The notes: generated by a model not told the origin, from the sequence alone. A stretch of 64,000 bases of DNA from Bog-752 sp963799395 (GCA_963799395.1 CAWCWZ010000056.1:1-64000), one strand, 5' to 3'. Numbered from the stretch's first letter, positions 16,935 to 24,617 are shown. Numbers and translations: made by a program.

Positions 16935-18829
16935 ATGGAGACCACGGGAACACGCGATAGCCTGCACGGCTCGGTGAACACCATGCTCGAGCGCAGCAGG
17001 GCCGCCGGCGAGGACACCGTCTTCGACCGCATGCAGGCCCAGGGCGACAGGCGCTGCCAGTTCTGCGAGGGCGGCATCCGCTGCTCGATCTGCTCGCAGG
17101 GCCCGTGCCGCATCACCGCCAAGGCGCCGCGCGGCGTCTGCGGCATCGACGCCGACGGCATGGCCATGCGCGGCTTCCTGCTGCAGAACACGATGGGCAC
17201 CGCCGCCTACACCTACCACGCCGGCGAGGTGATGAAGACCCTCGCCCAGGCCAAGCCCGGCGGCACCTACGAGATCAAGGACTGGAGCAAGCTCGAGCTG
17301 CTGGCGCGCGCCGCGGGCGTCGCGCTCGAGCCCAGCGACACGCTGGCCAAGCGCGTCGCCGACACCATCTGGGCCGAGTTCAACCGCGACCACCACGAGG
17401 AGTCGCCGCTGGTCGCGGCGCTTCGCGCCGGCGCCCCGCGTCGAGGCCTGGCGCAAGCTCGGCATCATGCCCGGCGGCGTGCTCGCACGAAAACAAGCCG
17501 CTGCCACGACGAGCTGCATGACCAACATCGACGGCGACTACTCTCGCCTGGCCGTCAAGGGCCTGCGCCTGGGCATCGCCACCGCCTACGGCGCCCAGGT
17601 GCCGCTCGAGCTCGGCCCAGGACGCCCTCTTCGGCACGCCCGCGCCCCACGCCATCAAGGTCGACCTCGGCATTCTCGACGCCAGCTACGTGAACATCGT
17701 CGTGAACGGCCACGAGCCCATGATCGGCGCCGCCCTGATCGCCGCCGCCCACGACGCGGCGACGCAGGCCAAGGCCCGCGCAGCGGGCGCCAAGGGCCTG
17801 CGCATCGTCGGCAGCATCGAGACCGGCCAGGAGCTCGTCCAGCGCTTCCCGGTCGACGACGTCTTCGTCGGCCTCACCGGCAACTGGCTGAACCAGGAGA
17901 TGGCGGTCGCCACCGGCGCCATCGACGTCTTCGCCGCCGACATGAACTGCACCGTCCCCACGCTGGCCGCCACCTGCGCCGCCCACGGCGCCCTGCTCAT
18001 CCCGGTCAGCGACCTGATGGGCATTCCGGGCGCCGAGCCTACCGTCGTGTTCGACCCCGCCAAGGCCGGCGAGCAGGCCCAGGAGCTGATCGCCAGGGCG
18101 ATCGGCAACTACCCGCAGCGCGCCGCCCGCGGCAACGGCAAGCCTGCCCTGCGCACGGGCGACACCGTCGCCGGCTTCTCGACCGAGAGCATCCTCGCGC
18201 GCGCTCGGCGGCTCGCTCGACCCGCTGCTCGACGTGATCAAGAAGGGCACGCTGCGCGGCGTCGCCGGCCTCGTGAGCTGCACCACGCTGCGCGACTCCG
18301 GCCAGGACAGCAACACGGTCGCCGTGGCCCGCGAGCTCATCAAGAACGACGTGCTCGTGCTGGCCATGGGCTGCGGCAACGCCGCCGTCCAGGTCGCCGG
18401 TCTCGAGGCGCCCGAGGCCAAGGAGCTCGCCGGCCCCGGCCTGAAGGCCGTCTGCGAGCTGCTCGGCATTCCCGCCGGTCCTGCTCGTTCGGCACCTGCA
18501 CCGACACCGGCCGCATCATGCTGCTGGTCGGCGCCATCGCCGACGCCCTCGGGGTCGACGTGCCGGCGTTGCCCGTTGTGGCAACGGCCCCCGAGTACAT
18601 GGAGCAGAAGGCCACCATCGACGCCGTCGCGGCGCTGGCCTTCGGCATGTACGTGCACGTCAACCCGGTGCCCTTCGTGACGCGGCGCCCCGCGCCTCGT
18701 CAAGCTCCTCACCGAGGACCTGCCGGGCGTGACCGGCGGCAAGCTCGCCGTCGAGACCGACCCGGTCGAGGCCGTCGGCCGCCATGCTGGCGCACATCGA
18801 GGCGCAAGAGGACGGCGCTGGGGATCTGA
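16935..18829 (+). CDS. cooS: Anaerobic Ni-Fe carbon monoxide dehydrogenase catalytic subunit, multiple frameshifts
   Basis: Interconverts CO and CO2 using a Ni-Fe-S C-cluster. A clear AAGGAGGA precedes ATG 16935. N-terminus: CQFCEGGIRCSICSQGPCRI and GVCG supply the Cys of clusters D and B. Later family blocks: YVNIVVNGHEPMIGAALI, DMNCTVPTLAATCAAHG, VAGLVSCTTLRDSGQDSN, LVLAMGCGNAAVQ, SFGTCTDTGRIML and an end reading HIEAKRTALGI. These occur in three frames; about eight to ten one-base changes (near 17425, 17613, 18200, 18475, 18685, 18780, 18805 and others) are needed to join them, giving about 630 residues, full CooS length. All conserved Cys survive, so sequencing error is likelier than decay, but this needs checking. 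Confidence 0.85.
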
Positions 18830-18891
18830 GTCCCGCGCCGGCGCGCGCTGCCGGCAAGCGCTGCCGGCGCGCGAAAGGGAGAGCGACGGGT

Positions 18892-18925
18892 GGCGGGGGT
18901 GCAGGCATTCGCCCGCACCCCCGCC
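18892..18925 (+). terminator. Probable terminator after cooS
   Basis: 11-bp stem GGCGGGGGTGC/GCACCCCCGCC with a 12-base loop, then CTCTTTGCGTTT. Between the cooS stop and this hairpin lies another GC-rich self-complementary stretch (18836-18870). Confidence 0.6.
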
Positions 18926-18940
18926 CTCTTTGCGTTTCAG

Positions 18941-19175
18941 CAACGGCGGCCGCGTCTCGGCGACGGCGGCCGCGTCTCGGCGACGATCGCCGCCCAAGAA
19001 GGTGACGCTCGTCCGGCCGGCCTTGACCGGCCCACGGCACGGCCGAAGATACTGCTGTGTCGACTCACTTGCCATCAGCGCCCAAGCTGCCGCCGTGCCC
19101 GGAAGGCCGACCCGGAACACCCGGTCGTTGGGTGACTCCGCGTGGGGCGACTCCGCGTGGGGCGACGCCTGGAGA
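18941..19175. repeat. Short tandem repeats upstream of the integron remnant
   Basis: A 20-bp unit (CGACGGCGGCCGCGTCTCGG) occurs twice in tandem at 18941-18980 with one mismatch, and a 15-bp unit (GGGGCGACTCCGCGT) is present about 2.5 times at 19130-19175. No gene is convincing here. This marks the junction between the cooS terminator and the integrase fragment. Confidence 0.6.
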
Positions 19176-19233
19176 GGCACCCGCTCATCAGGCGGTCTCT
19201 CGGGGCCCGACCGCTCCCAGCGGCCCGCCCCGC

Positions 19234-19368
19234 CTTCTCGACCAGCTACGCCTGGCCCTGCGCTCGCGCCACTACAGCAAGCGGACCGAGCAGGCCTACT
19301 GCCTCTGGGTCCGCCGCTTCATCCACTTTCACGAACTGCGCCACCCGGCCGAGATGGGCGAGCCGACT
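19234..19368 (+). pseudogene. N-terminal remnant of an integron-type tyrosine recombinase (IntI)
   Basis: Only about 45 residues remain: LDQLRLALRSRHYSKRTEQA, then YCLWVRRFIHFHELRHPAEM. The LRxxLRxRHYSxRTExAYxxWVRRFIxFHxxRHP pattern is the N-terminal SAM-like domain of integron integrases. The core-binding and catalytic domains (Arg...HxxR...Tyr) are absent; the frame runs straight into an attI-like site and the cassette array. It points towards the cassettes, unlike the divergent class 1 layout. Confidence 0.8.
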
Positions 19369-19397
19369 TTACGCAGTAGGCAGAATCACTGTTAGCC
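19367..19397 (+). other. attI-like recombination site at the head of the cassette array
   Basis: TTTACGCAGTAGGCAG followed by a core box GTTAGCC at 19391. The first block resembles the TTACGCAGCAGG motif I remember from class 1 attI, and GTTAG is the crossover core. No attC-type left arm is present, so I read it as an attI relic rather than an attC. Confidence 0.5.
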
Positions 19398-19465
19398 ACA
19401 GCTTCGTCCCTGGCCTCCTGGGTACACTCGTGTTACTCTTGGTTGTACTGTAGGAGGTACCGCTG

Positions 19466-19741
19466 ATGGCATCAGTCCCCGACATCGTGCCCGTTTCCGA
19501 ACTTCGCCAAGACGCCGCCGCCGTGATCAAGCGGGCGTCGGCCTCGCAGGAGCCGGTCTTCATCACGCAGCGCGGCCGCGCGGCCGCGGTCATGCTCAGC
19601 ACGCAGACCTACGCCCGTACCCAGCGCGAGCTTGCCATCCTGCGGCAGCTCGCTCGAGGCGAGGTCGAGATCGAGGCAGGCACAGGGCATGATCTTGCTG
19701 CCGTGTTGGCCGAGGCCGACGACCTGCTCGGCAGGGCGTGA
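19466..19741 (+). CDS. Phd/YefM-family antitoxin (cassette 1)
   Basis: 91 residues. N-terminal dimer/DNA-binding part DIVPVSELRQDAAAVIKRAS and EPVFITQRGRAAAVMLS are the classic Phd/YefM signature; the C-terminal helix would wrap the toxin. Good ribosome site GGAGG before ATG 19466. Overlaps the RelE/ParE toxin by four bases, the normal antitoxin-first arrangement. First cassette after the attI-like site. Confidence 0.92.
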   Translation: MASVPDIVPVSELRQDAAAVIKRASASQEPVFITQRGRAAAVMLSTQTYARTQRELAILRQLARGEVEIEAGTGHDLAAVLAEADDLLGRA

Positions 19742-20046
19742 AGCGGGCAGTCCTCTTCACCCCACAGGCTCGCGCCCAGTTTCTGGCGGCGATCTCCTAT
19801 GTCGCCGCCGACAACCCTGAGGCGGCGCGCCTCCTGCGTGCCCGGACCGCGACCTCGCTCTCCCGCCTCGCCGACTACCCCGAGTCGGGCCGCGTCCTGC
19901 CGGAGTTCCCAGAGCTGCCGTTTCGCGAGGTGGTTGTCCCTCCTTACCGGTTCTTCTACCGCGTGAGGGACGACGCGGTCTGGATCGTGGCGGTCTGGCA
20001 CTCGGCCCAGCTTCCGGATGAACCGCCCGCGGGTTCGCGTGGCTAA
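19738..20046 (+). CDS. RelE/ParE-family toxin (cassette 1)
   Basis: 102 residues from GTG 19738. ParE/RelE fold: FTPQARAQFLAAISYVAADN, a middle helix, then REVVVPPYRFFYRVRDDAVW and IVAVWHSAQ. Such toxins either cleave mRNA on the ribosome (RelE) or poison gyrase (ParE); the sequence does not decide which. The stop TAA sits inside the left core box of attC1, typical of compact gene cassettes. Confidence 0.9.
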   Translation: MKRAVLFTPQARAQFLAAISYVAADNPEAARLLRARTATSLSRLADYPESGRVLPEFPELPFREVVVPPYRFFYRVRDDAVWIVAVWHSAQLPDEPPAGSRG

Positions 20047-20127
20047 CAAGCATTTCGAGCTGCCTCGCCGAATGTGTACGCCAGAAACGAGCGCTTCGCT
20101 CGCAGCTCAAATGCCGAGACGTTAGTC
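20041..20127 (+). other. attC site 1
   Basis: Left core CTAAC and right core GTTAG (20121). Between them, left arm GCATTTCGAGCTGC (20050-20063) pairs with right arm GCAGCTCAAATGC (20102-20114) apart from one extra C in the left arm, the extrahelical base that marks attC strand and direction. 87 bp, in the normal size range. Confidence 0.92.
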
Positions 20128-20206
20128 TGACCCGCGTCGGCAGCGTCGGGACTCCGCTGTGGTCAGCCACGACAGACACAGGTAGCATGTCCGCGGAGGT
20201 GTCGTC

Positions 20207-20515
20207 ATGGTCGAGGTGCTGCAAGACAAACGCCAAGCGATCGCCAGGCTCTGTGCTCGCTACGGGGTCGTGCACCTGGATGTCTTCGGCTCAGCCCTCC
20301 GCGATGACTTCCGGCCCGGCGAGAGCGACATCGATCTCCTTGTCGAGTTCGCCGCCATGGAGCCTCACGCCTTGGCCGACGCCTACTTCGGTCTGCTCGA
20401 CGACCTGCGCGCAACGCTCGGCGACGAGGTCGACCTCGTCATGGCCGACGCCGTCAAGAACCGCTACATCGCGCGGGAGATCGCGCGCACCAAGCAGTCG
20501 CTCTATGCCGCGTAA
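20207..20515 (+). CDS. mntA: MNT-type nucleotidyltransferase antitoxin (cassette 2)
   Basis: 102 residues. Minimal nucleotidyltransferase with GSALRDDFRPGESDIDLLV (GSxxRxxxxxxSDIDLxV), both Asp of the metal site present, followed by a third acidic residue in DEVDLVMAD. In MNT/HepT systems it blocks the HEPN toxin by AMPylating it. Preceded by CGGAGG; the HepT gene overlaps its end by 11 bases. Confidence 0.92.
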   Translation: MVEVLQDKRQAIARLCARYGVVHLDVFGSALRDDFRPGESDIDLLVEFAAMEPHALADAYFGLLDDLRATLGDEVDLVMADAVKNRYIAREIARTKQSLYAA

Positions 20516-20867
20516 TGCGCTCGCCTACCTCGCCGACGTCGTCGACGCCTGCGTCGCGATAGAGGGCTTCCTGGCGGACGTCGATTTCGCCGCGTACCAA
20601 ACGACTCCCATGGCCCGCTCCGCCGTCGGACGCCAGCTCATCCTGATCGGCGAAGCAGTCGGCTCGCTGCGGCGCCTCGACCCGAGTCTCTCCGGCCGCA
20701 TCTCGCACGCTCGCAGGATTGTCGCCTTCCGCAACCAGTTGACCCACGACTACGCTGCCGTGAACGACGCCGTCGTGTGGGCCATCGCCACGAGTGAGGT
20801 TCCCGTGCTGCGCGGGGAGTGCCAGGCGATCCTCGCTCAGGCCGAGGCCGGCGGTGACGCAGACTAA
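20505..20867 (+). CDS. hepT: HepT-like HEPN-domain ribonuclease toxin (cassette 2)
   Basis: 120 residues, all helical, with the HEPN catalytic motif RNQLTHDY (Rx4HxY) intact, so it should be an active RNase when not modified. The Tyr of this motif is the residue AMPylated by MntA in studied pairs. The start overlaps mntA; the stop TAA lies inside the left core of attC2. Confidence 0.9.
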   Translation: MPRNALAYLADVVDACVAIEGFLADVDFAAYQTTPMARSAVGRQLILIGEAVGSLRRLDPSLSGRISHARRIVAFRNQLTHDYAAVNDAVVWAIATSEVPVLRGECQAILAQAEAGGDAD

Positions 20868-20949
20868 CCAGCGTTTCGATCAGGCTCGCCGGAGGATTGC
20901 GCCAAGCAGAAGCCGCGGCGCTCGGCTGCTCAAACGCTATTCGTTAGCC
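20862..20949 (+). other. attC site 2
   Basis: Left core CTAAC at 20864, right core GTTAGCC at 20943. Left arm AGCGTTTCGATCAG (20870) pairs with right arm GCTGCTCAAACGCT (20925-20938), again with one extra C in the left arm. Same architecture as attC1. Confidence 0.92.
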
Positions 20950-21357
20950 TGACTGTCTTTTCGCTCGGCCGACCAGCCGTCGGCGCAGCCATTGGGCAAG
21001 CGCCGCTTCGGTGAGTTGGCCCCCCGCCAGAGCGCTCATCACGGCGACGACCTCGCCCTCCGGGGCCTCGATGGCCTTGCCATTGAGCCTCGTGAACACC
21101 GCCATGGTGACGAATGCGATCTGCTTGTTGCCGTCCATGAACGGGTGGTTCGAGGCGAGGCCGTGACCATAGCTTGCGGCCAGCTCGGCGAGGTCTGCCT
21201 CGGGCCCATAGCCGAGGCGCTGCAGCGGGCGGGCGAGAGCCGCCTCCAGGGCGCCTTCATCACGCAGGCCAAGGCGGCCGCCATGCTCACGGATGAGGTC
21301 GACGTGCACGGCCTCCTCCACCAGGCGCTCGACCCAGCGCGGTGTCGTGGCGACCAC
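20944..21357 (-). CDS. Doc/Fic-family toxin (cassette 3, reverse orientation)
   Basis: 137 residues from GTG 21357, directly after the antitoxin stop. Death-on-curing fold: an N-terminal HVDLIREHGGRLGLRDEGAL, then the Fic core NHPFMDGNKQIAFVTMAVF. The motif HxFxDGNKx is present, but the residue after Lys is Gln where Arg is usual in Doc, which might affect phosphoryl transfer. Doc toxins phosphorylate EF-Tu. The gene runs against the cassette direction and its stop lies within the right core of attC2. Confidence 0.85.
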   Translation of the reverse strand: MVATTPRWVERLVEEAVHVDLIREHGGRLGLRDEGALEAALARPLQRLGYGPEADLAELAASYGHGLASNHPFMDGNKQIAFVTMAVFTRLNGKAIEAPEGEVVAVMSALAGGQLTEAALAQWLRRRLVGRAKRQSG

Positions 21358-21585
21358 CTACTCGGCCAGTTTGCGCAGGGCGTTACGGTAGCGGCCGGTG
21401 ACCTCGCCGGCGATCGCCAGCGCTTCTTCGGTGAGCGGGTCGTAGGGCGTGAGCAGGATCCCCTGGTCAGTCTCGACGGCGAGCACTCTGTCCCCGGCGG
21501 CCAGGTGCATCCGCTCGGCCATGTCCTTGGGCAGGGTGGCGGCGATCGAGCCGCCGGCCTGCCGCAGCCTGAGTCGGCGAGTCAT
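21358..21585 (-). CDS. AbrB/MazE-type antitoxin (cassette 3, reverse orientation)
   Basis: About 75 residues starting MTRRLRLRQAGGSIAATLPK, an AbrB-type swapped-hairpin DNA-binding domain (GGSIAATLPKDMAERMHL, GDRVLAVETDQGILLTPYD) with a C-terminal toxin-binding helix. Paired with the Doc toxin that begins at the next base, a known AbrB/Doc-type pairing. I chose ATG 21585 because the fold begins there; an in-frame start at 21615 adds ten residues. Confidence 0.85.
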   Translation of the reverse strand: MTRRLRLRQAGGSIAATLPKDMAERMHLAAGDRVLAVETDQGILLTPYDPLTEEALAIAGEVTGRYRNALRKLAE

Positions 21586-21640
21586 CTCCACTCCCTGATC
21601 GCAGTCTGGTAGCACTGGAATGCTACCACCTGAGCGGGCA

Positions 21641-21725
21641 GGCTAACGAGCAGTTCGTTGGCTCGCAGTAGGCTCTCGCCGAGCCGCGATGCCTCGCTCG
21701 CAGCTCAAATGCAGTCCCGTTAGGC
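21641..21725 (+). other. attC site 3
   Basis: Left core CTAAC (21643), right core GTTAGGC (21719), the latter a perfect GTTRRRY. Right arm GCAGCTCAAATGC (21700-21712) is identical to that of attC1 and lies in a shared 19-base stretch. The left arm (GCAGTTCGTTGGC) is weaker but keeps the TTC-G bulge position. Confidence 0.85.
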
Positions 21726-21795
21726 CGAGACACGACCCTGCGCTGCGTCTGGCATCACGTCTTGCGTTATTCACGCGACGCGCTATGAAAGCGGC

Positions 21796-22080
21796 GTGAT
21801 CATCTCCTTTCGCGACACCGACACCGAGTCGCTGGCCAGGGGCTGCAAGGTCCGACGCCTCCAAGTGGTCGAAACGGTGGCGCGGCGCAAGTTGCGCCAT
21901 CTGGAGATCGCCAGACGTCTCGACGACTTGAGCGTCCCGCCCGACAACCGGCTGGAGCGGCTCCGAGGCGATCGCGCCGGTCAGCACAGCATCAGCATCA
22001 ACGACCAGTTCCGCGTCTGCTTCCGCTGGACTGAAGCCGGCGCGGCGGAAGTCGAGATCGTGGACTACCGCCAGAGGTGA
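21796..22080 (+). CDS. higB: HigB/RelE-family toxin (cassette 4)
   Basis: 94 residues from GTG 21796. Conserved HigB features are LEIARRLDDLSVPPDNRLER, LRGDRAGQHSISINDQFRVC and VEIVDY at the end. HigB cleaves ribosome-bound mRNA. The fold looks intact. Its antitoxin HigA should follow at 22086 but is broken (see next entry), so this toxin appears orphaned. Confidence 0.88.
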   Translation: MIISFRDTDTESLARGCKVRRLQVVETVARRKLRHLEIARRLDDLSVPPDNRLERLRGDRAGQHSISINDQFRVCFRWTEAGAAEVEIVDYRQR

Positions 22081-22619
22081 GACAGATGACCAAGCTCAAG
22101 CCTGGCGCAAGGTCGCGCGGCTGCTCGCCTCTGCCTGGACTATCTGAAGCCCGGTGGCCTTCGACGATGTGCCGTACCCGATGCATATTTCCCCGACCAC
22201 GCCTATCAGGCGACAGCGCAAGCAGGCGGGCCCGGCCACGAAACCGCTGTAGGGCGAGCAGCGGCCCACATCTGGCGCGGACAGGCGCCACAGTCGTATC
22301 CTCCAGTCGCAGCGCGCGCAGGTCGTGTGCCTGACGGTGGGTCGCCGGGCACTCGCTGCCCAGAAGGGGGTGGAAGTTGCTGATCGGCTACGGTCCGCCG
22401 GGAGACCGGGGTCAACTGCCGTCACAGCCTCGCGATGAGGACGACGAGCGGCAGACCGCCGAAGCGTACTCCAGGCGTCGTCGAGGGCGAGCCCGCGGGG
22501 CATGGCTGGTCGGGGCGTGGTCATCACCGTGCTGGTCGCCTACCTCCTGGCCCGGCTCGCGTTTCATCTGATCTGAGCCGACGACGACCGGGGGAATCGT
22601 CACAACCAGGCGGGGGAGC
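22081..22619. other. Gene-poor stretch at the end of the cassette array with a HigA start
   Basis: Begins with ATG at 22086 encoding MTKLKP, the usual first residues of HigA, after which the frame loses all similarity and no helix-turn-helix follows. No attC core pair was found downstream, so the array ends within cassette 4. The rest has no convincing gene. A 24-codon frame at 22503 (MAGRGVVITVLVAYLLARLA) could be one membrane helix but has no supporting context. Confidence 0.55.
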
Positions 22620-23468
22620 TTGAACTTCGACGTCTCGAAGCCGGACAGGGGTCTGCGCGGCGCGTTTCTGGCCATGCTGGACGACTACGATGCCCACGAC
22701 CCCGAGAACGGCAAGTTCTATGCCGCCGCGCGAGCTGACTTCGGCACCTACGTTCAGCGCTTGCACGACGACGAGCGCGGCCTGGATCTTCCGGAGGGCT
22801 ACGTGCCTTGCTCGCACCGTTGGCTGATCGACCAGGCGGCGGAGATCGTCGGGATCGTGCGCGTCAGGCACACAATCGGCACGCCGTTCCTGGCCGAGGA
22901 AGCCGGCCACATAGGCTACGACGTACCGCCCGCCCGTCGTGGTCGCCGCTACGGTGTGGCCAGCCTGCGCGCGGGACTGGCCGAGGCGCGGCGTCTTGGG
23001 CTGACGCGAGTCCTGCTGTGCGCGGACGCCGACAATCCGCCGTCGTGGCGGACCATCGAGACCTGCGGCGGCGTGCTCGAGCGCGAGTTCCACTCGGAGT
23101 TCTTCTCTTGCGTAGTGCGCCGCTACTGGGTCGAGCTGACCGAGCCGGAGGCTGATGATGCCCCGGCCGACACGGCCAGCGAGGGCAGCCGCTGGCCGCA
23201 CTCCCCCCGTCGATCACCGAGCGCGTGGCCGGATCGGAGCGAGGGAATGGATAGCCTGAACGACCGTCACCGTGCGGTGGGCAGGCATTACGACGACGAC
23301 GCGTTCGAGTACGAGCTCACGCGACTCGAGCGGCACAGTCCCGTCGAGCGCGCGATGACGGAGCGCTACCTCGAGCGCTTCGTTTCTCCCGGCAGCATCG
23401 TGGCCGACGTCGGCGTCGGCGCAGGACACTATGACGAGTTCCTGGCGCGGCGCGGATGCAGCCTCTAG
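22620..23468 (+). CDS. GNAT acetyltransferase, running in frame into a methyltransferase fragment
   Basis: Residues 1-180 are a GNAT-family N-acetyltransferase: WLIDQAAEIVGIVRVRHTIG, HIGYDVPPARRGRRYGVASL (acetyl-CoA loop) and LCADADNPPSWRTIETCGG. The start is probably TTG 22620 after GGGGGA, or ATG 22674. No stop follows the GNAT domain; the frame continues through a Pro/Ser/Arg linker into the start of a SAM methyltransferase (from 23247) and ends at 23468. The read-through probably reflects a lost stop rather than a real two-domain enzyme. Confidence 0.65.
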   Translation: MNFDVSKPDRGLRGAFLAMLDDYDAHDPENGKFYAAARADFGTYVQRLHDDERGLDLPEGYVPCSHRWLIDQAAEIVGIVRVRHTIGTPFLAEEAGHIGYDVPPARRGRRYGVASLRAGLAEARRLGLTRVLLCADADNPPSWRTIETCGGVLEREFHSEFFSCVVRRYWVELTEPEADDAPADTASEGSRWPHSPRRSPSAWPDRSEGMDSLNDRHRAVGRHYDDDAFEYELTRLERHSPVERAMTERYLERFVSPGSIVADVGVGAGHYDEFLARRGCSL

Positions 23469-23695
23469 CCGAGTTCCGTGCTTTGTTCGCGGGCGCTTTC
23501 GAGGAGCTCGCCTTCGTCGGCCTCGAGTCGTTCACAGGGAGTCGGCAGGAGCACTTTCTCGAGCTCGCCCCAGACGTTCGGCGGGCCTGGCTCGACTTGG
23601 TGGAAGCGACGGCCGCCGAGGATGAAGGCATCGCGCTTTCGGAGCACTTCCTCTTCGTCGGCAGAAGGCTGATCCCCGGTCTACCGGAGGCGTGA
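23247..23695 (+). pseudogene. SAM-dependent methyltransferase with its centre deleted
   Basis: N-terminal part MDSLNDRHRAVGRHYDDDAF, then SIVADVGVGAGHYDEFLARR (motif I), stops abruptly at 23468. In the next frame the C-terminal end of such an enzyme appears at once (EFRALFAGAFEELAFVGLES, ALSEHFLFVGRRLIPG). About 100 or more central residues, including motifs II and III, are missing. Confidence 0.7.
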
Positions 23696-23696
23696 G

Positions 23697-24026
23697 ATGT
23701 TCTGTCCTCAGTGCCAGGCCGAATACGTGCCGGGTTTCACCCGTTGCGCCGACTGCGGCGTCGATCTGGTCGAGACCCTGCCCGCGCGCAAGCCCCGCTC
23801 CAAGACGGGTCCGGACTTGGTGACCGTCTTTTCCAGTCGCGACCCCGGTCTGGTGGCGGTCGCCAAGTCTCTCTTGCAGTCAGCCGGCATCCTCTTCTCG
23901 GTGCGGGGGGAGATGCTCCAGAACCTTCCTGTCTTCAGTCCCGCGGAGCTGCAGGTCCTGACGACCGACGCCGATGACGCCCGTCGGATACTCGCCGACC
24001 TGTCGCAGCCTGAGATCCGACCGTAG
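23697..24026 (+). CDS. Zinc-ribbon plus DUF2007 protein
   Basis: 109 residues. N-terminal zinc ribbon MFCPQCQAEYVPGFTRCADC with two CxxC pairs, then a DUF2007-type domain (DLVTVFSSRDPGLVAVAKSL, LQSAGILFSVRGE, LQVLTTDADDARRILADL). Such proteins are common and small; their role is unknown. The frame is clean between two decayed genes. Confidence 0.8.
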   Translation: MFCPQCQAEYVPGFTRCADCGVDLVETLPARKPRSKTGPDLVTVFSSRDPGLVAVAKSLLQSAGILFSVRGEMLQNLPVFSPAELQVLTTDADDARRILADLSQPEIRP

Positions 24027-24028
24027 TC

Positions 24029-24617
24029 ATGGCGCCGGTGCGGCCATCGCTTCGCGACCGCCGCTTCGCGGCGCTGTTCGTGGCCGAGGCGGTCAACTCG
24101 ATCGGCAGCTGGGCTTCGGCGGTCGCGCTCTGGGGATTTGCCGCGTACCGCTTCGATGCCGGTCCGACGCAAGTCTCTGTGCTCATCATCTGCTGGGCCG
24201 CGCCGTCGGCCGTGCTCAGTCCGTTTCTCGGCGTTGTCGTCGACAGGTTGGGCGCCCGCCGGGCGCTCTCGGACCGTCGACGAGCGCCTATGGTCTCGCC
24301 GCCTGCTTGTTCGTCGGCACGACCTGGATGGCGGTCGCCTACACCGGCGCCTTCCTCTGGGGAGTCAGCGGCATGATCTTCGGCGTCGTCAGCGTGACGA
24401 CGATGCAGCGCCTGATCGCACCTGAAGCCCACGGCCGCGTCTTTGCCCTCGACTCGGCCGTTGGGTCCATCGCCGAGGTGATCGGTCTTGCGATCGCCGG
24501 TCCCGCCATCGCCGTGCTCGGAGTACGTCCCGGGCGCTGGCGCTGGCGGCGCTGCCCATCACGGCCGGACTGGCGACGGCGGCTCCCCTGGCGACGAGCT
24601 TGCGGCAAGACGCGTGA
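24029..24617 (+). pseudogene. MFS transporter with a large internal deletion
   Basis: Starts as a major-facilitator protein (RRFAALFVAEAVNSIGSWAS, then PFLGVVVDRLGARRALS, the loop 2-3 motif) but after about 90 residues jumps to the second half in another frame (AACLFVGTTWMAVAYTGAFL, RVFALDSAVGSIAEVIGLAI) and ends after a further shift at LATSLRQDA. About half of a 400-residue transporter is missing. Confidence 0.75.

Noticed and set aside
16935..18829. Hybrid-cluster protein (Hcp) instead of CO dehydrogenase
   Set aside because: The N-terminal CQFCEGGIRCSICSQGPCRI pattern, the GTCTDTGRI block and the C-terminal HIEAKRTALGI are those of CooS, not Hcp.
18941..19175. Direct repeats considered as a CRISPR array
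   Set aside because: Units of 15 and 20 bp are adjacent with no spacers and there are only two or three copies.
22503..22576. A 24-codon hydrophobic frame as a type I toxin-like peptide
   Set aside because: One membrane helix and no antisense RNA, ribosome site or conservation to support it; random frames of this size are common.
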